Below, piece by piece: positions 8,075 to 18,895 of a stretch of DNA of 64,000 nucleotides (position 1 is the first letter of the stretch; each line of letters opens with the position of its first letter). The stretch covers positions 3,638,439 to 3,702,438 of the forward strand of contig NZ_CP036150.1 in NCBI RefSeq assembly GCF_008329965.1, written 5' to 3'. Position numbers and translations under genes: made by a program. The notes under the pieces are model-generated. The model searched no databases and was not told the DNA's origin. It saw nothing but the letters and a program-made list of their open reading frames with translations. The stretch is from Oceanispirochaeta crateris. Lineage in GTDB: Bacteria > Spirochaetota > Spirochaetia > DSM-2461.

Positions 8075-9457
8075 ATGGCAGAAATTGTAGTTATGCCGAA
8101 AGCCGGTAATTCTGTAGAATCCTGTATTATTCTGGAGTGGTCCAAGCAGGAAGGAGATGCTGTTCAAACAGGAGATATCCTGTGTGAAGCTGAGACGGAT
8201 AAAACCACGGTGAGCGTGGAATCCACAGCATCCGGAACAGTACTTAAACACTTATATAAGGTAGATGACGATGTCCCTGTTATGCTGCCCCTGGCTATAG
8301 TGGGAGAACCGGGAGAAGATATTACATCTCTGCTGGCCGAAGTGGGAAATGCTTCAGGAGAAGCCCCTTCAACTGAGGTTGCAGAAGAAACTTCCGCGAC
8401 CTCATCGGCTCCTGCAGCTGCTGAGACAGCCCTGCCTGCCCAGGCGGTACAGGCCGATTTAGGAAGCCCTTCTGGGTTTGCCTCTCCAAGAGCAAGAAAC
8501 CTGGCCGCTGCCAAGGCCGTCGCCCTGGATAAAATCAAGGGAACCGGTCCCGAAGGCCGTATTGTCGAACGGGATGTGTTGGCTGTCCTTGACGGAATGG
8601 CTCCATTGACTCCCTCCGCCATGGAAGAACTCATCCGGACCGGAAAAACAGCTCCCACAAGAGGCACCGGATTGGGAGGAAGAGTCCTCAAATCCGATCT
8701 TATGGATGCCCCTGTTTCTACGTCTACTTCTCCAGTCGCCGCCTCTGCAGTTCAGTTCCCCGGAGCCGTTGAAGAGATCAAGGTAAAGGGTGTCAGAAAG
8801 GTTACGGCATCAAGAATGCTTGAATCTCTCTCTCAGACGGCTCAACTCACCATGAATACTTCTGCCAATGCAAGTCGGATTCTGGCCATGAGAAAGAGGC
8901 TGAAAGAGTCCCCCGAAGAAATGGGACTCCAGGGTGTCACCATCAATGATCTTGTGATGCTGGTTACAGCTAGAACTCTCAAAGACTTCCCCGAAATGAA
9001 TGCCCACTTTTTAGGAGACACAATCAAGCAGTTCAAGTCTGTTCATCTGGGTTGTGCCGTTGATACTCCCCGCGGCCTGATGGTACCCGTTGTCCAATTT
9101 GCGGATACCTTGAGCCTTAAATCCATGGGAATTGAAACAAAGCGTCTTTTCGGAAAGTGTCTGGATGGACAAGCAGATACAGACGATCTCTCCGGCGGTA
9201 CTTTTACCATCACCAATCTTGGTGCCATGGGTATCGAAAGCTTTACTCCCGTGCTGAATAAGCCCGAAGTAGGAATCCTGGGAGTCTGTACCATTCAACC
9301 CAAACCGGTCATGAAGGGATCAGATGTCGAATTCATCCCTCATATGGGTTTGAGTCTTACTTTTGATCATCAGGCCACTGATGGTGCTCCTGCAGGACGG
9401 TTTTTGAAGGCCCTGGTTGCCAACCTTGAAAACATCGATCTGGTCCTGGCACTTTAG
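8075..9457 (+). CDS. 2-oxoacid dehydrogenase complex E2 (lipoyl acyltransferase)
   Basis: This 460-residue protein carries an N-terminal lipoyl domain with K43 in ETDKTTV as the lipoylation site. An Ala/Pro/Thr-rich linker follows, then two successive E3-binding-like motifs (about 136-170 with GTGPEGRIVERDV, and about 178-212 with GTGLGGRVLKSDL). The catalytic acyltransferase domain ends with DHQATDGAPAGRF, in place of the usual DHRxxDGA. It would transfer the acyl group from E1 to CoA in a cytosolic complex. The start has GGAGAGG-type Shine-Dalgarno sequence. E3 and E1 follow at once, so one operon encodes a full complex. Substrate specificity (pyruvate, acetoin or branched-chain) cannot be decided from the sequence. 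Confidence 0.92.
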   Translation: MAEIVVMPKAGNSVESCIILEWSKQEGDAVQTGDILCEAETDKTTVSVESTASGTVLKHLYKVDDDVPVMLPLAIVGEPGEDITSLLAEVGNASGEAPSTEVAEETSATSSAPAAAETALPAQAVQADLGSPSGFASPRARNLAAAKAVALDKIKGTGPEGRIVERDVLAVLDGMAPLTPSAMEELIRTGKTAPTRGTGLGGRVLKSDLMDAPVSTSTSPVAASAVQFPGAVEEIKVKGVRKVTASRMLESLSQTAQLTMNTSANASRILAMRKRLKESPEEMGLQGVTINDLVMLVTARTLKDFPEMNAHFLGDTIKQFKSVHLGCAVDTPRGLMVPVVQFADTLSLKSMGIETKRLFGKCLDGQADTDDLSGGTFTITNLGAMGIESFTPVLNKPEVGILGVCTIQPKPVMKGSDVEFIPHMGLSLTFDHQATDGAPAGRFLKALVANLENIDLVLAL

Positions 9458-9481
9458 GCCGCAGAATAAGAGGAAGAAAAT

Positions 9482-10816
9482 ATGGAAAATTATGATCTGA
9501 TAGTCATTGGAGCCGGACCCGGAGGATATATTGCCGCCGAACGTGCCGGTCATGCCGGAAAAAAAGTCCTGCTCATTGAAAAGGAAAATCTGGGAGGAGT
9601 CTGTACAAACTGGGGTTGTATCCCCACCAAGAGTTTGCTGAATTCTTCAAAGCTGTATAAAAAAGCCCTCCACGGGGAAGCCTATGGTGTCACAGCCGAA
9701 AATGTCCGTTTCAATTTGGAAAAGGCCATGGCTCACAAACAGGACACCATTGAGACACTGCGCAAGGGAATTGCTTACCTGATGAAGTCAAACAAGGTGG
9801 ATGTTGTTTTTGCAGAGGCTACCCTTACATCCTCTAAGACAGTTATGGCCGATGGAAAAGAGTATGGTTTTGACAATCTTTTTGTTGCCACAGGTTCAAC
9901 AGCCTTTGTTCCTCCCATCCCCGGTTCTGATCTACCCCATGTTCTGACGAATGTCGGGATTCTGGAAGTAGAAAGCCTGCCTAAGAATCTCGTCGTGATT
10001 GGCGGTGGAGTCATCGGAGTCGAATTTGCTTCTTTCTTCAGCGCCGTAGGTGTGAATGTGTCTGTCGTGGAAATGATGGATGAGATCATTCCCCTCATGG
10101 ATGGCGAGTTTTCAGCAGCCCTTAGAAAGAGTATGTCCCAGGTTGATTTCCACCTGAAGGCCAAGGTCACAAAGATTGACAAGACGAAAGTCTATTTTGA
10201 GAAAGATGGAGCCGAAACTGCTCTGGATGCCGATCTGGTTCTCATGGCTGTCGGGCGTCGTCCTCTAACAATGGGACTGGAAAAAATAGGTGTGGATGTG
10301 GCTCCCCAGGGAATCCGTGTGGATGAGCAGATGCGAACAAATCTTCCGGGAATCTTTGCCATCGGCGATGTAAACGGCAAGTCTCTCCTGGCTCACTCTG
10401 CTTCCCGTATGGGTGAAGTCGCTGTAAACACCATCCTCGGTAAACCCGATCGGATGCGCTACGATGCCATTCCCTGGGCTGTTTACACCGATCCCGAAGC
10501 GGCCGGATGTGGTCTCACAGAGGCCCAGGCTAAAGATGCCGGTTACAAGGTTCAGACTGCTACCGTTCAGATGCGTGCTAATGGCCGTTTTCTGGCAGAG
10601 CAGGGGAAGAAAGAACCCGGTATGTGCAAGGTTGTGGTAGAAGAAGGAAGTGGACTGCTTTTAGGAGTCCATATGCTGGGAATCTACAGCTCAGAAATCA
10701 TCCATTCGGCGGCAGCCATGATGGAGATGGAATTGAGAGTTCAGGATATAAAAGAAATAGTTTTCCCCCATCCGTCAGTCTCTGAGATCATCAAAGACTG
10801 TCTTTGGGCCCTATAG
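9482..10816 (+). CDS. lpdA: Dihydrolipoamide dehydrogenase (E3)
   Basis: The 444-residue flavoprotein has the FAD-binding GAGPGGY motif at its N-terminus, redox-active cysteines C41 and C46 in [16 protein letters not shown], a second dinucleotide-binding motif [12 protein letters not shown] for NAD, the FAD motif [13 protein letters not shown] and the C-terminal HPSVSE histidine-glutamate element of the active site. It reoxidises the dihydrolipoyl group on E2 with NAD+. Length and motifs are standard. It sits between the E2 and E1 genes with 24 bases after E2 and 20 bases before the E1 start. Confidence 0.95.
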   Translation: MENYDLIVIGAGPGGYIAAERAGHAGKKVLLIEKENLGGVCTNWGCIPTKSLLNSSKLYKKALHGEAYGVTAENVRFNLEKAMAHKQDTIETLRKGIAYLMKSNKVDVVFAEATLTSSKTVMADGKEYGFDNLFVATGSTAFVPPIPGSDLPHVLTNVGILEVESLPKNLVVIGGGVIGVEFASFFSAVGVNVSVVEMMDEIIPLMDGEFSAALRKSMSQVDFHLKAKVTKIDKTKVYFEKDGAETALDADLVLMAVGRRPLTMGLEKIGVDVAPQGIRVDEQMRTNLPGIFAIGDVNGKSLLAHSASRMGEVAVNTILGKPDRMRYDAIPWAVYTDPEAAGCGLTEAQAKDAGYKVQTATVQMRANGRFLAEQGKKEPGMCKVVVEEGSGLLLGVHMLGIYSSEIIHSAAAMMEMELRVQDIKEIVFPHPSVSEIIKDCLWAL

Positions 10817-10836
10817 AAAAGTTAAGGAGTAAGAAA

Positions 10837-13296
10837 ATGGCACAGCAAATATCAGTAGATCCAAAAAAGATTAGGGAACCTCAGGTTATCAAACTCAAAG
10901 ACATTCCCGTTAACCAGTATAAACAGGATATCAAGGACGAGATTAAAAAGTTCGGTAAAGACGGGTTGAAACAGGCCTATTACGATATGCTCATCATCCG
11001 TGAGTTCGAAACCATGCTCAACAGCATCAAGAAAGAAGGGAACTATCAGGGCATTGCCTATGATCACAAAGGTCCCGCTCACCTGGCCATCGGACAGGAA
11101 TCGGCCTATGTCGGACAGTCCCTGGCTTTGGATACAGATGACTTTATCTTCGGTTCCCACCGTTCTCATGGTGAGATCCTGGCCAAGTGTTTTAAGGCTG
11201 TATACGCCATGGATGAAGCATCCCTGAAATCTACTATGGAAGGATTCATGGATGGAGATACCCTCAAGGTCGTTCAAGATCATCATAATGGTTCCTCTCT
11301 GAGAGATACGGCGGAAAACTTTGTTCTCTACGGTGCTTTGGCAGAGGTCTTTGCCCGTAAAGCCGGTTTTAACAGAGGTCTCGGTGGTTCCATGCACACC
11401 TTCTTCTCTCCCTTCGGCAGCATGCCTAATAATGCTATCGTCGGTGGTTCCGGGGATATCGCCCTGGGTGCTGCTCTCTTTAAAAGAGTGAATAGAAAGA
11501 ACGGGATTGTCATTGCCAATATCGGGGATGGTTCTCTCGCTTGTGGTCCTGTCTGGGAAGGCTTGATGATGGCCGCCATGGATCAGTACAAGACTCTCTG
11601 GGATAAAGATCTGGGCGGTATGCCTCCTTATCTTCTGAATGTATTCAATAACTTTTATGCCATGGGTGGACAGCCTGTGGGAGAAACCATGGGATTCGGT
11701 ACCGCTGCCCGTCTGGGAGCCGGTGTTAATCCTGAAAATATGCATGCCGAACGGATCGATGGATTCAATCCTCTGGCAGTGGCTGAAGCCACCATGAGAA
11801 AGAAAGAACTCCTTCTGAAAGGAGAAGGTCCGGCTCTACTGGATACCATCACCTACAGACAGTCAGGCCACTCTCCATCTGATGCCTCCTCCTATAGAAC
11901 CAAGGAAGAAATGGATGCCTTTGCCGCCATGGACTGTATCGTTGAGTTCGGTGAGTACCTGAAAGCCGGAAAGGTGATAACACAAAAAGAAATGGATAGC
12001 ATGAAAGAAAAGGTCGTTGGTAAAATTACCACCACCATGAAGCTGGCTATCGATGACACAATCAGCCCCAGGGTTGGCGGACAGTTTATCGAGTCTGTTA
12101 TGTATTCCATGGGAAATATGCCTAAAATGGAAGACCGGGAACCCGAGGTTCTGATGCCTCTTTCCGAAAACCCCAGGGTCAAACAGCTGGCCAGAAAAGC
12201 ACGTTATGCTTATGACGAAAGCGGAAAGAAGCTTCCTGCTTCCAAAACCTATGCTTTTAGGGACGGTATCTTTGAAGCCATGGCTCATCGTTTCTATGAA
12301 GATCCCACTATGATTGCTTATGGTGAAGACGTGAGAGACTGGGGAGGTGCTTTTGCCTGTTACAGAGGATTGACCGAGGCATTGCCCTATCATAGATTTT
12401 TCAATTCTCCTATTTCAGAGGCATCCATCGTTGGTTCTGCTGTAGGATACGCCATGGCCGGAGGTCGGGCTGTTGTGGAGCTTATGTACTGCGACTTCCT
12501 GGGAAGAGCGGGTGACGAAGTGTTCAACCAGATGCCCAAGTGGCAGTCTATGTCGGGTGGTGTCTTGAAAATGCCCCTCGTACTGCGCGTGTCTGTAGGT
12601 TCAAAATACGGTGCTCAGCACTCCCAGGACTGGTCTGCTCTTGTGGCCCACATTCCCGGACTTAAGGTCATGTTCCCTGCTACTCCCTATGACGCAAAAG
12701 GGATGTTGAACCTGGCCCTGAGAGGAACCGACCCTGTGATCTTCCTGGAAAGCCAGAAGGTTTACGGTGAGGCCGAGCTATTCGAAAAAGACGGAGTACC
12801 CGAGGGATACTACGAGGTCCCAGAAGGTGAACCAGCCATCCGGAAGGAAGGAAACGATCTGACTATCATGTCTATCGGTGCCACCTTGTATCCTGCCATG
12901 GATGCGGCAAAACTGATGGAAGACAAATATGGACTGAGTGTTGAAGTGATTGACCTCCGGTTTATCAACCCTCTCAATTACGAACCCCTTGTAGATTCAC
13001 TGAAAAAGACCGGGCGTTGTGTACTTGTGTCTGATGCGACAGAACGGGGTGCATTTACCCACAATGTGGCTTCAAACCTGACCCGTCTTGCCTTTGATTA
13101 CCTGGATGCTCCTCCTGTCGTTGTGGGTTCCAGAAATTGGATCTCCCCACCTGCAGAAATGGAAGAGATTTTCTTCCCCCAGGTCAGCTGGATTATCGAT
13201 ACTGTGCATGAACAGATCATGCCACTCCCCGGTCATACAGTTGAAACTGTACAGACTAATGGAGATTGGATACGCCGCCTGAGACTAGGTGTTTAA
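10837..13296 (+). CDS. Fused alpha-beta E1 of a 2-oxoacid dehydrogenase complex
   Basis: The frame is open from 10804, but ATG at 10837 follows AAGGAG at 10824-10829 and starts after the E3 stop, giving 819 residues. The first half (about 50-400) is an E1 alpha domain with the thiamine diphosphate motif beginning GDGSLACG and ending LLNVFNN. The second half (about 480-815) is an E1 beta domain ([29 protein letters not shown]). The two chains, usually separate genes, are joined in one polypeptide. It would decarboxylate a 2-oxoacid (or cleave acetoin) and load the acyl group onto E2 lipoate. It is the last gene of the E2-E3-E1 operon, followed by a strong terminator. Confidence 0.9.
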   Translation: MAQQISVDPKKIREPQVIKLKDIPVNQYKQDIKDEIKKFGKDGLKQAYYDMLIIREFETMLNSIKKEGNYQGIAYDHKGPAHLAIGQESAYVGQSLALDTDDFIFGSHRSHGEILAKCFKAVYAMDEASLKSTMEGFMDGDTLKVVQDHHNGSSLRDTAENFVLYGALAEVFARKAGFNRGLGGSMHTFFSPFGSMPNNAIVGGSGDIALGAALFKRVNRKNGIVIANIGDGSLACGPVWEGLMMAAMDQYKTLWDKDLGGMPPYLLNVFNNFYAMGGQPVGETMGFGTAARLGAGVNPENMHAERIDGFNPLAVAEATMRKKELLLKGEGPALLDTITYRQSGHSPSDASSYRTKEEMDAFAAMDCIVEFGEYLKAGKVITQKEMDSMKEKVVGKITTTMKLAIDDTISPRVGGQFIESVMYSMGNMPKMEDREPEVLMPLSENPRVKQLARKARYAYDESGKKLPASKTYAFRDGIFEAMAHRFYEDPTMIAYGEDVRDWGGAFACYRGLTEALPYHRFFNSPISEASIVGSAVGYAMAGGRAVVELMYCDFLGRAGDEVFNQMPKWQSMSGGVLKMPLVLRVSVGSKYGAQHSQDWSALVAHIPGLKVMFPATPYDAKGMLNLALRGTDPVIFLESQKVYGEAELFEKDGVPEGYYEVPEGEPAIRKEGNDLTIMSIGATLYPAMDAAKLMEDKYGLSVEVIDLRFINPLNYEPLVDSLKKTGRCVLVSDATERGAFTHNVASNLTRLAFDYLDAPPVVVGSRNWISPPAEMEEIFFPQVSWIIDTVHEQIMPLPGHTVETVQTNGDWIRRLRLGV

Positions 13297-13326
13297 TTAG
13301 AAGAAAATATCATAGCTTTTGATTTG

Positions 13327-13356
13327 TACCGGTGCCTATGGCACCGGTATTTTTTT
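13327..13356 (+). terminator. Intrinsic terminator after the E1 gene
   Basis: TACCGGTGCC and GGCACCGGTA form a perfect 10-base stem around a three-base loop, followed by seven T. The T run overlaps the stop codon of the convergent endonuclease-fold gene at 13355. Confidence 0.92.
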
Positions 13357-14194
13357 AGTAAATTTCGACAGTCACGGGATAATGATCCGATGGAAATACT
13401 CCATCATACCGTTTTCTGATAATCTGGTTTGATTTTTGTTGGAAGTGAGGAGTGAACAGGATATGGTCAATGGCCGGAAAAAGATTTAATCCCCTGTTAA
13501 AATGAAAGCTGCTACCCCTTGTTTTGCCAATGAGTAAACCGGCATTTTGGAATAGACTAACCGGCTGTTGCCAGCTTAGGGCATTGAAATCTCCCATTAA
13601 AATTAAGGGCTTCTTGTCATCTAACCAGGACTGCATTTTTTCTAGTATCAGCAAAGATGATTTGATGCGGTTGTTTCGGCTTTTGTAATCGTTGTGCATG
13701 TTGTACACACGGAAGGTTTCCTGTCGCTGACTGTCGTAAAGGTCGATCCATACACAGTATGCCGGATAGCTTCCATTCCAGGTTCTGGAATAGATCTGGT
13801 CTGGAGTCTCAGAAAAAAAGAAAAACCCCTGATTGCGGCTCTCGAAGCGGTCTTTTTTGAAAAGGATGGGCTGGGTGATCGGAAAATCTGCCGCGGGACC
13901 CACTGCGGCAGTACCATAATCAGATAAATTCATCTGCAGATAGGACAGTTGTATATTTTGATCATTTTCCTGTGACCGGGTAAAGGTCTCCATCTCCTGA
14001 AAACTGATGATATCTGGATCGCTTTCGGTGATGACCTGGAGGACGGCCTCTTTTCTATCATCCCAGTTCATCTTATCGTGACCGGCATATAAATAATGCA
14101 CATTGAAGGTGGTCAGTCTTATTGAATCCGATTTTTCGCCCCAGACGGAGATCAAAGACTGCAAAAATAATACTATTATAAAGAAACTCTTCAT
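13355..14194 (-). CDS. Secreted endonuclease/exonuclease/phosphatase-fold protein
   Basis: A 279-residue protein with an N-terminal signal peptide (hydrophobic residues about 4-17, cleavage near VWGEK) and the DNase I-like (EEP) fold signature motifs in order: TTFNVHYLYAG, SFQEMET with the metal-binding glutamate, GDFNALSW with catalytic Asp/Asn, and the terminal SDHYPV with the catalytic histidine. It is probably exported and cleaves phosphodiester bonds in nucleic acid or a phospholipid-type substrate; family members include DNases and sphingomyelinases and the sequence does not discriminate. It is a single gene convergent with the E1 operon. Confidence 0.85.
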   Translation of the reverse strand: MKSFFIIVLFLQSLISVWGEKSDSIRLTTFNVHYLYAGHDKMNWDDRKEAVLQVITESDPDIISFQEMETFTRSQENDQNIQLSYLQMNLSDYGTAAVGPAADFPITQPILFKKDRFESRNQGFFFFSETPDQIYSRTWNGSYPAYCVWIDLYDSQRQETFRVYNMHNDYKSRNNRIKSSLLILEKMQSWLDDKKPLILMGDFNALSWQQPVSLFQNAGLLIGKTRGSSFHFNRGLNLFPAIDHILFTPHFQQKSNQIIRKRYDGVFPSDHYPVTVEIY

Positions 14195-14341
14195 GATCTC
14201 AATATAATAGCAAATGGGTATTAATACAAAGAAGTATTAACGCAGTGAGCCAAAGGTCAGACTACCGGTAATATTGCTTGAAGATTCACCAGAGGGGTGT
14301 ATCATGAATCTTTGTGAGTGCTCAACCGTTGGAGGAATACC

Positions 14342-17203
14342 GTGTCTGAACTTTCTATGGGAAACAAAGAAGCTTTTCTTAAAAATTTAAGAAGGGAGTG
14401 CGGAGATATTCTGGAAAGCCAATTCCGGATCGATATCAATACAAAAGATAAAATCCTAGAAGAGTACTTCTCTAAAGGGTATCTGCCCCGCTGGTATTTT
14501 TACAGTAATACCGCCGATACAATTGCCCATCATATTTACATGCTGACACATTTTTTAAATGCTAACAGCGATATGCTCTCCCAGTCCGGTATCGATAGCA
14601 ATTCAAAAACATATTTTATCAATGTCGGTCGGGATTATCCCGGCCGTTTGGCCAGAGTCATAGAACAGAATCTCACCATGGAGATCGTATCCATGGACTC
14701 CGAATCGACTGCCAGCGGTTTACGGATTGTAACCATTGATAAAAGAGGTGAAACCTATGTCGTGCTTTCAGATGAAGAAAAGAAGAATGCCGATGTTCTC
14801 AGGGAGCATGTCATAGAGTATGGGAGGGAGAACAAGCTCAAATATGCCAGTGAATTCCTGGAGACCCTATCTTACAAATATCTGAGAGAGGAGCTGTCGG
14901 TGCAACGCTATCCAGATAGAATTTTCCGTCATTTGCACCTCTATGAAAAATCTTCCCTCACCAAGGGAATCGTCGTCGAATCGGCTATCCTCAACGACAT
15001 CCTCCGCCTTTCGGTGGCCTGTCGAAATCCTGATAAGAATTTCATCTTTGAAGCTTTGAAGTATTACAAAAAAAATAGGATCAACTTGGAACGGAGTTAT
15101 TACGATCTCTTTGAGCATGATGAAAAACAGGTGGGAATCCTTTCCATTTACATCAAGGCCCCTTCAGTAGATTACAAAGAGCTAGAAGTCATCATGAAAA
15201 AAGACCTGGCACCCTTTGCAAATGTTCCTTTTCTTTCCCGGAAAGACAGTGTGGAACACCGGATTGAAACCCTCATCAGAAAACTATCCTCACCCTTGAC
15301 TGAAGACGCCTTGGATCTTTGTTTAAAGGAACTCAAAGAGATGTGCCAGGAAAATCTGAAGCCTGGAAAGGAGCTCGGAAATTTTTATCTGAACAGTGTG
15401 ACAGACTTTTTAGAAGCCGCTCGTCTTGTAGGATTGGCTGATAATCCCCAGGCTCTTAAAATCCTTCTGGGATTTGAACGGTTTGATGAATTTTTTGTTG
15501 CCTGTCCTAAAGACGGGAAAATTATGAATGTTCCCGGTTATAGGATCAAACACAGTTCTATTCGTGGTGCTTCCAAGGGGGGGCTTCGGATTGATCCCAT
15601 TGTTAATTTTTGTGAAGTGGCCGCATTGTCATTCATGATGACCTGGAAGAGTGCCCGCAGCCGCATCCTTTTTGGTGGTGCTAAGGGTGGATTGATGCTG
15701 AATCCGCGGGAGTATGATCCCCGGAGCATGGACTTCTTTGATTCACTGAGCAATTTCGGCAGATCCCTCTTTCTGGTAACCGGGCCTGCGAGAGATGTTC
15801 CCGCGGGTGATGTGGGGTGTGGAGCAGATGAAATAGGGCGAATGTTTGAAGGTTTTAAGTCCGCCCTGCGGGATTTGGCCCTCATGGTTTACGGGGTTCG
15901 TCACAATGTGACCATGATAGGAGATCAGATCATTTCCCTCACAGAGGCTCGTATCCTTCTAAAAGAAGCCTTTAACATTGATTATACAGACAGCCGGATA
16001 CTGAAGGAACTGGGAGCCAATCAGGATTATCTGGAGCTTGTTGTTGCCGCCCAGATTACGGGAAAACCTAAGATGGGGATCGCCGCCAGAACGGGGGCTA
16101 CAGGACGCGGTTTGTGCTATGCCGCTTTGACGGCTGTAGCGAATTTGTATTTGGAAGGTCGTTGGGAACCTTCTGAAGCATTGAGTCGAAAGGAAATAAC
16201 CGCTCTTGAAAGTATGACCCGCATTGATGTGGCGGCGATCCTGGCCAAAGGAGGCCTGAACATCATCAGTGACGATGAATGGGCTCTCCTTCAGGATGTT
16301 ATTTTCCCAAAACTTTTGAAAGGAAAAAAGATGGTGGTCCAGGGATCTGGAAAGGTGGGCAGCTCTATCATTTCCGAGATGGCCGCCTACGGTGTGAATC
16401 TGATTGCCGTTTCGGATGCGGGGGGAGCAATCCTGGGAGATTCTCTTGATCCGGCCGATGTCATCGCGGCAGTTGAGAATTCCAGGGGACTGGAAGATCG
16501 GTCCATCAGAGCCTCAGTCATCCATTGCGAAAAGAATGTCAGCAAAAAAATCAAAGGAGCCAGGGAAGGATCTGCCATTTTGGAGCTGGAATGTGACCTT
16601 CTGTTTCCTGCGGCTCTGGAAAATGCCTTGAGTGAAGAGAATGCTCCCCGTATCAAAGCAGTTATAGAAGTTTGCGGTAGTAACGGAACCAATAGCTCCA
16701 AGGCCGAAAAGATTCTGTTTGAAAAGGGAGTCCTTGTGGTTTATGACTTTTTGGCTAACAGCGCGGGTGTGACCGCTTCCTACTTTGAATGGCTGCGGAA
16801 TCTGTATCAAAGAAGCCGGTTTGAGGCCGAAAATATCTATGAAAGAGAGTTTGATGATTCTGTTATGGATTCCTATATTATGCCGGAGTTTCGAGAGCGT
16901 ATTAAACTTGTTCTGGCCCAGGAGGAATCTAATGTGGTGACCTCCCAATGGAATACAATCCTCCGGGATATTATGATCTCCGCTGTCAATGAGGACTATC
17001 ATTTTGCCCGGGAACAGAAGGTTTCTCTTAAGGAAGCGGGCTTTATTAATACCCAGTTTCGAGTTCTGGCGGCTGCAGTGAGCTCTATGGATGCAGATCG
17101 GGCATTGGAATTTCGCAACAGTCTGTCTGAGAAATCTCAACAGATGCTGAAAGAATTTCTGATGCATCCGGAAGTGAATATTTTTAGGACTGTTTCTCAC
17201 TGA
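14342..17203 (+). CDS. Large NAD-type glutamate dehydrogenase
   Basis: GTG at 14342 is chosen because GGAGG lies six bases upstream; the frame also opens at GTG 14318. The product is 953 residues, about twice the size of hexameric GDH. The N-terminal half (to about 390) has no motif I recognise. The C-terminal half carries the Glu/Leu/Phe/Val dehydrogenase core: GASKGGLRIDP and GGAKGGLMLNP with substrate lysines, GPARDVPAGDVGCG, and a Rossmann stretch (VVQGSGKVGSSI). This fits the large NAD-linked GDH class, which catabolises glutamate to 2-oxoglutarate and ammonia. It is monocistronic and no convincing promoter or terminator was identified. Confidence 0.85.
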   Translation: MSELSMGNKEAFLKNLRRECGDILESQFRIDINTKDKILEEYFSKGYLPRWYFYSNTADTIAHHIYMLTHFLNANSDMLSQSGIDSNSKTYFINVGRDYPGRLARVIEQNLTMEIVSMDSESTASGLRIVTIDKRGETYVVLSDEEKKNADVLREHVIEYGRENKLKYASEFLETLSYKYLREELSVQRYPDRIFRHLHLYEKSSLTKGIVVESAILNDILRLSVACRNPDKNFIFEALKYYKKNRINLERSYYDLFEHDEKQVGILSIYIKAPSVDYKELEVIMKKDLAPFANVPFLSRKDSVEHRIETLIRKLSSPLTEDALDLCLKELKEMCQENLKPGKELGNFYLNSVTDFLEAARLVGLADNPQALKILLGFERFDEFFVACPKDGKIMNVPGYRIKHSSIRGASKGGLRIDPIVNFCEVAALSFMMTWKSARSRILFGGAKGGLMLNPREYDPRSMDFFDSLSNFGRSLFLVTGPARDVPAGDVGCGADEIGRMFEGFKSALRDLALMVYGVRHNVTMIGDQIISLTEARILLKEAFNIDYTDSRILKELGANQDYLELVVAAQITGKPKMGIAARTGATGRGLCYAALTAVANLYLEGRWEPSEALSRKEITALESMTRIDVAAILAKGGLNIISDDEWALLQDVIFPKLLKGKKMVVQGSGKVGSSIISEMAAYGVNLIAVSDAGGAILGDSLDPADVIAAVENSRGLEDRSIRASVIHCEKNVSKKIKGAREGSAILELECDLLFPAALENALSEENAPRIKAVIEVCGSNGTNSSKAEKILFEKGVLVVYDFLANSAGVTASYFEWLRNLYQRSRFEAENIYEREFDDSVMDSYIMPEFRERIKLVLAQEESNVVTSQWNTILRDIMISAVNEDYHFAREQKVSLKEAGFINTQFRVLAAAVSSMDADRALEFRNSLSEKSQQMLKEFLMHPEVNIFRTVSH

Positions 17204-17281
17204 AGGTCTATCCAGAAATTTTAAGGCTTTCTGAAAAAAGAATCTCTTTACGGGAGTCGGCTATGGCTATAAGATGGTTTC

Positions 17282-18895
17282 ATGTCCAAATATACCCTAC
17301 TTCTGGCAGATGATGAGCAGATTATCCGTGACGGGATTAGCCGTAAAATAAAATGGGAAGAAGAGGGTTTCATCTTTCTGCCTCCCTGTGAGGATGGAGA
17401 ATCTGCGATACAGTCCGTCAGAGAGCATCAGCCTGATGTGGTTATTACTGATATTTGCATGCCTGGAAGAGACGGTTTGGAAGTTGCCAAGTATATCGCC
17501 GAGAATTCTCCCGATACGCTGGTCATCATTCTCAGCGGGTATGAGGACTTTGATTATGCGCGGCAGGCTCTACTGGCCAATGTTCATGAGTATATCCTCA
17601 AGCCTCTGAGTTCCAGAAAAATCCATGAGCTGCTACAGCGTATCCGAGAAGAACTGACTAGGCGGAAGGCTTTCCAACTGGATATGTCCCGGCTTTTGCA
17701 GTTGCAGGAGGAGCATAAACAGTCTTTAAGAGAGCGCTTTCTCTGCCGGGTTCTGACAAGACCGATCAAATCTGAGGAAATTCAGGAATACCATGAAATT
17801 TTGCAGGGGCAGAATCCAGAGATGGATTATTACTGCGCTCTAGTGATGGATCTGGATTCTCCTGGGAAGGTTTCTCCAACTGTTTTGACCCAGGATCTTT
17901 ACCTCCTGGCCGTTAGAGAGGAAGCAGAAAAATTGAAGGAAAAAGTTCCGCGAATCATGATTTGTCAGCCTCCGGAGCCGGCCATCTATATTATCCTCAG
18001 GGATGAAAATGAAAATTCTCTGAATCATACGGCCCGCTATACAGCCGAACAATTGGCAAAAACAATTTCTGTTTTACCTGACTTCAGCATGTCCATAGGT
18101 CTTGGGCGCTCTGTTCGTGGAATGGATATGCTGTATCAATCTTCACGCCAGGCCCGCAGAGCCCTGGAAAACCGCTTGATCATGGGGGATCGGTCTGTCT
18201 TCTTTTACCAGGATTCGGTAGATAGAATCGGTGATAGGAATAACCGTTTTCTTCAGAATGCCGATAGGCTTATGAATGCCTTGAAACAGCAGTCTGCTGA
18301 ATCTGTCTCCGATCTTGTCCGCGATTTTATATTCATATTAAGGGAGAGCGGTCTCTCTCCTTTACGCATCCGCCTTGAGATTAGTAAATTTACATTCCGG
18401 GTCATAGACTTTCTGGGAAGCCTGGAAGACAGTTTGTCCTATGATGATATATTCCTTTTGAGCGAATCCCTTGCCTCCATTGCCGGCCTGGATAATCTCG
18501 TCAGTGTAGAAGAGGCTTTAGATTCCTGTCTGATGGAGGTTTCCGGCTTATTGAAGGAAAACCGTAAGAAATTCCCGGAGAAAAAAATCGGAGAGATTCA
18601 GGTCTTTCTGGAAAAGGAATATGCCTCCCCGAATATTACGGTAGAGACTATCACGTCTCAATTCTTCATCAGCCCAAGTTATCTGAGTAAACTCTTTAGA
18701 CAGTTTATGGACAAAACTTTTGTAGAGTATCTGACGGGGCTCCGCGTTTCAAAAGCCTGTGAACTCTTAAAAACAAGCGATAAAAAGCTCTTTGAAATTG
18801 CCGAAATGGTGGGTTATTCTGATTCAAGATATTTTTCAAGCATATTCAAGAAGTACATGGGTATGACTCCCTCCCAGTTCCGGAATAAGTTGTGA
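17282..18895 (+). CDS. AraC-type response regulator (YesN-like, locus B)
   Basis: This 537-residue protein has a receiver domain at the N-terminus (acidic D10/D11, phosphoacceptor D57 in VVITDICMPGRDG, lysine in EYILKPLS), a central region of about 300 residues with no clear motif and a C-terminal AraC pair of helix-turn-helix motifs (SPSYLSKLFRQ, then IAEMVGYSDSRYFSSIFKK). It is the DNA-binding output of the three-gene sensory set that continues with the YesM-type kinase (overlapping GTGA) and a tethered binding protein. The likely target is the importer operon starting at 21810, which has an 18-base perfect palindrome in its upstream region. Confidence 0.92.
   Translation: MSKYTLLLADDEQIIRDGISRKIKWEEEGFIFLPPCEDGESAIQSVREHQPDVVITDICMPGRDGLEVAKYIAENSPDTLVIILSGYEDFDYARQALLANVHEYILKPLSSRKIHELLQRIREELTRRKAFQLDMSRLLQLQEEHKQSLRERFLCRVLTRPIKSEEIQEYHEILQGQNPEMDYYCALVMDLDSPGKVSPTVLTQDLYLLAVREEAEKLKEKVPRIMICQPPEPAIYIILRDENENSLNHTARYTAEQLAKTISVLPDFSMSIGLGRSVRGMDMLYQSSRQARRALENRLIMGDRSVFFYQDSVDRIGDRNNRFLQNADRLMNALKQQSAESVSDLVRDFIFILRESGLSPLRIRLEISKFTFRVIDFLGSLEDSLSYDDIFLLSESLASIAGLDNLVSVEEALDSCLMEVSGLLKENRKKFPEKKIGEIQVFLEKEYASPNITVETITSQFFISPSYLSKLFRQFMDKTFVEYLTGLRVSKACELLKTSDKKLFEIAEMVGYSDSRYFSSIFKKYMGMTPSQFRNKL

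Noticed and set aside
10804-10836. Earlier in-frame start for the fused E1
   Set aside because: It overlaps the E3 gene end and would include the E1 Shine-Dalgarno AAGGAG inside the coding sequence.
11000-13282. Several long open frames on either strand inside the E1 gene
   Set aside because: They overlap a gene with clear domain motifs and share none themselves; they arise from biased codon use.
14318-14341. Earlier GTG start for the glutamate dehydrogenase
   Set aside because: The Shine-Dalgarno GGAGG lies between it and the GTG at 14342, so the later start is favoured.
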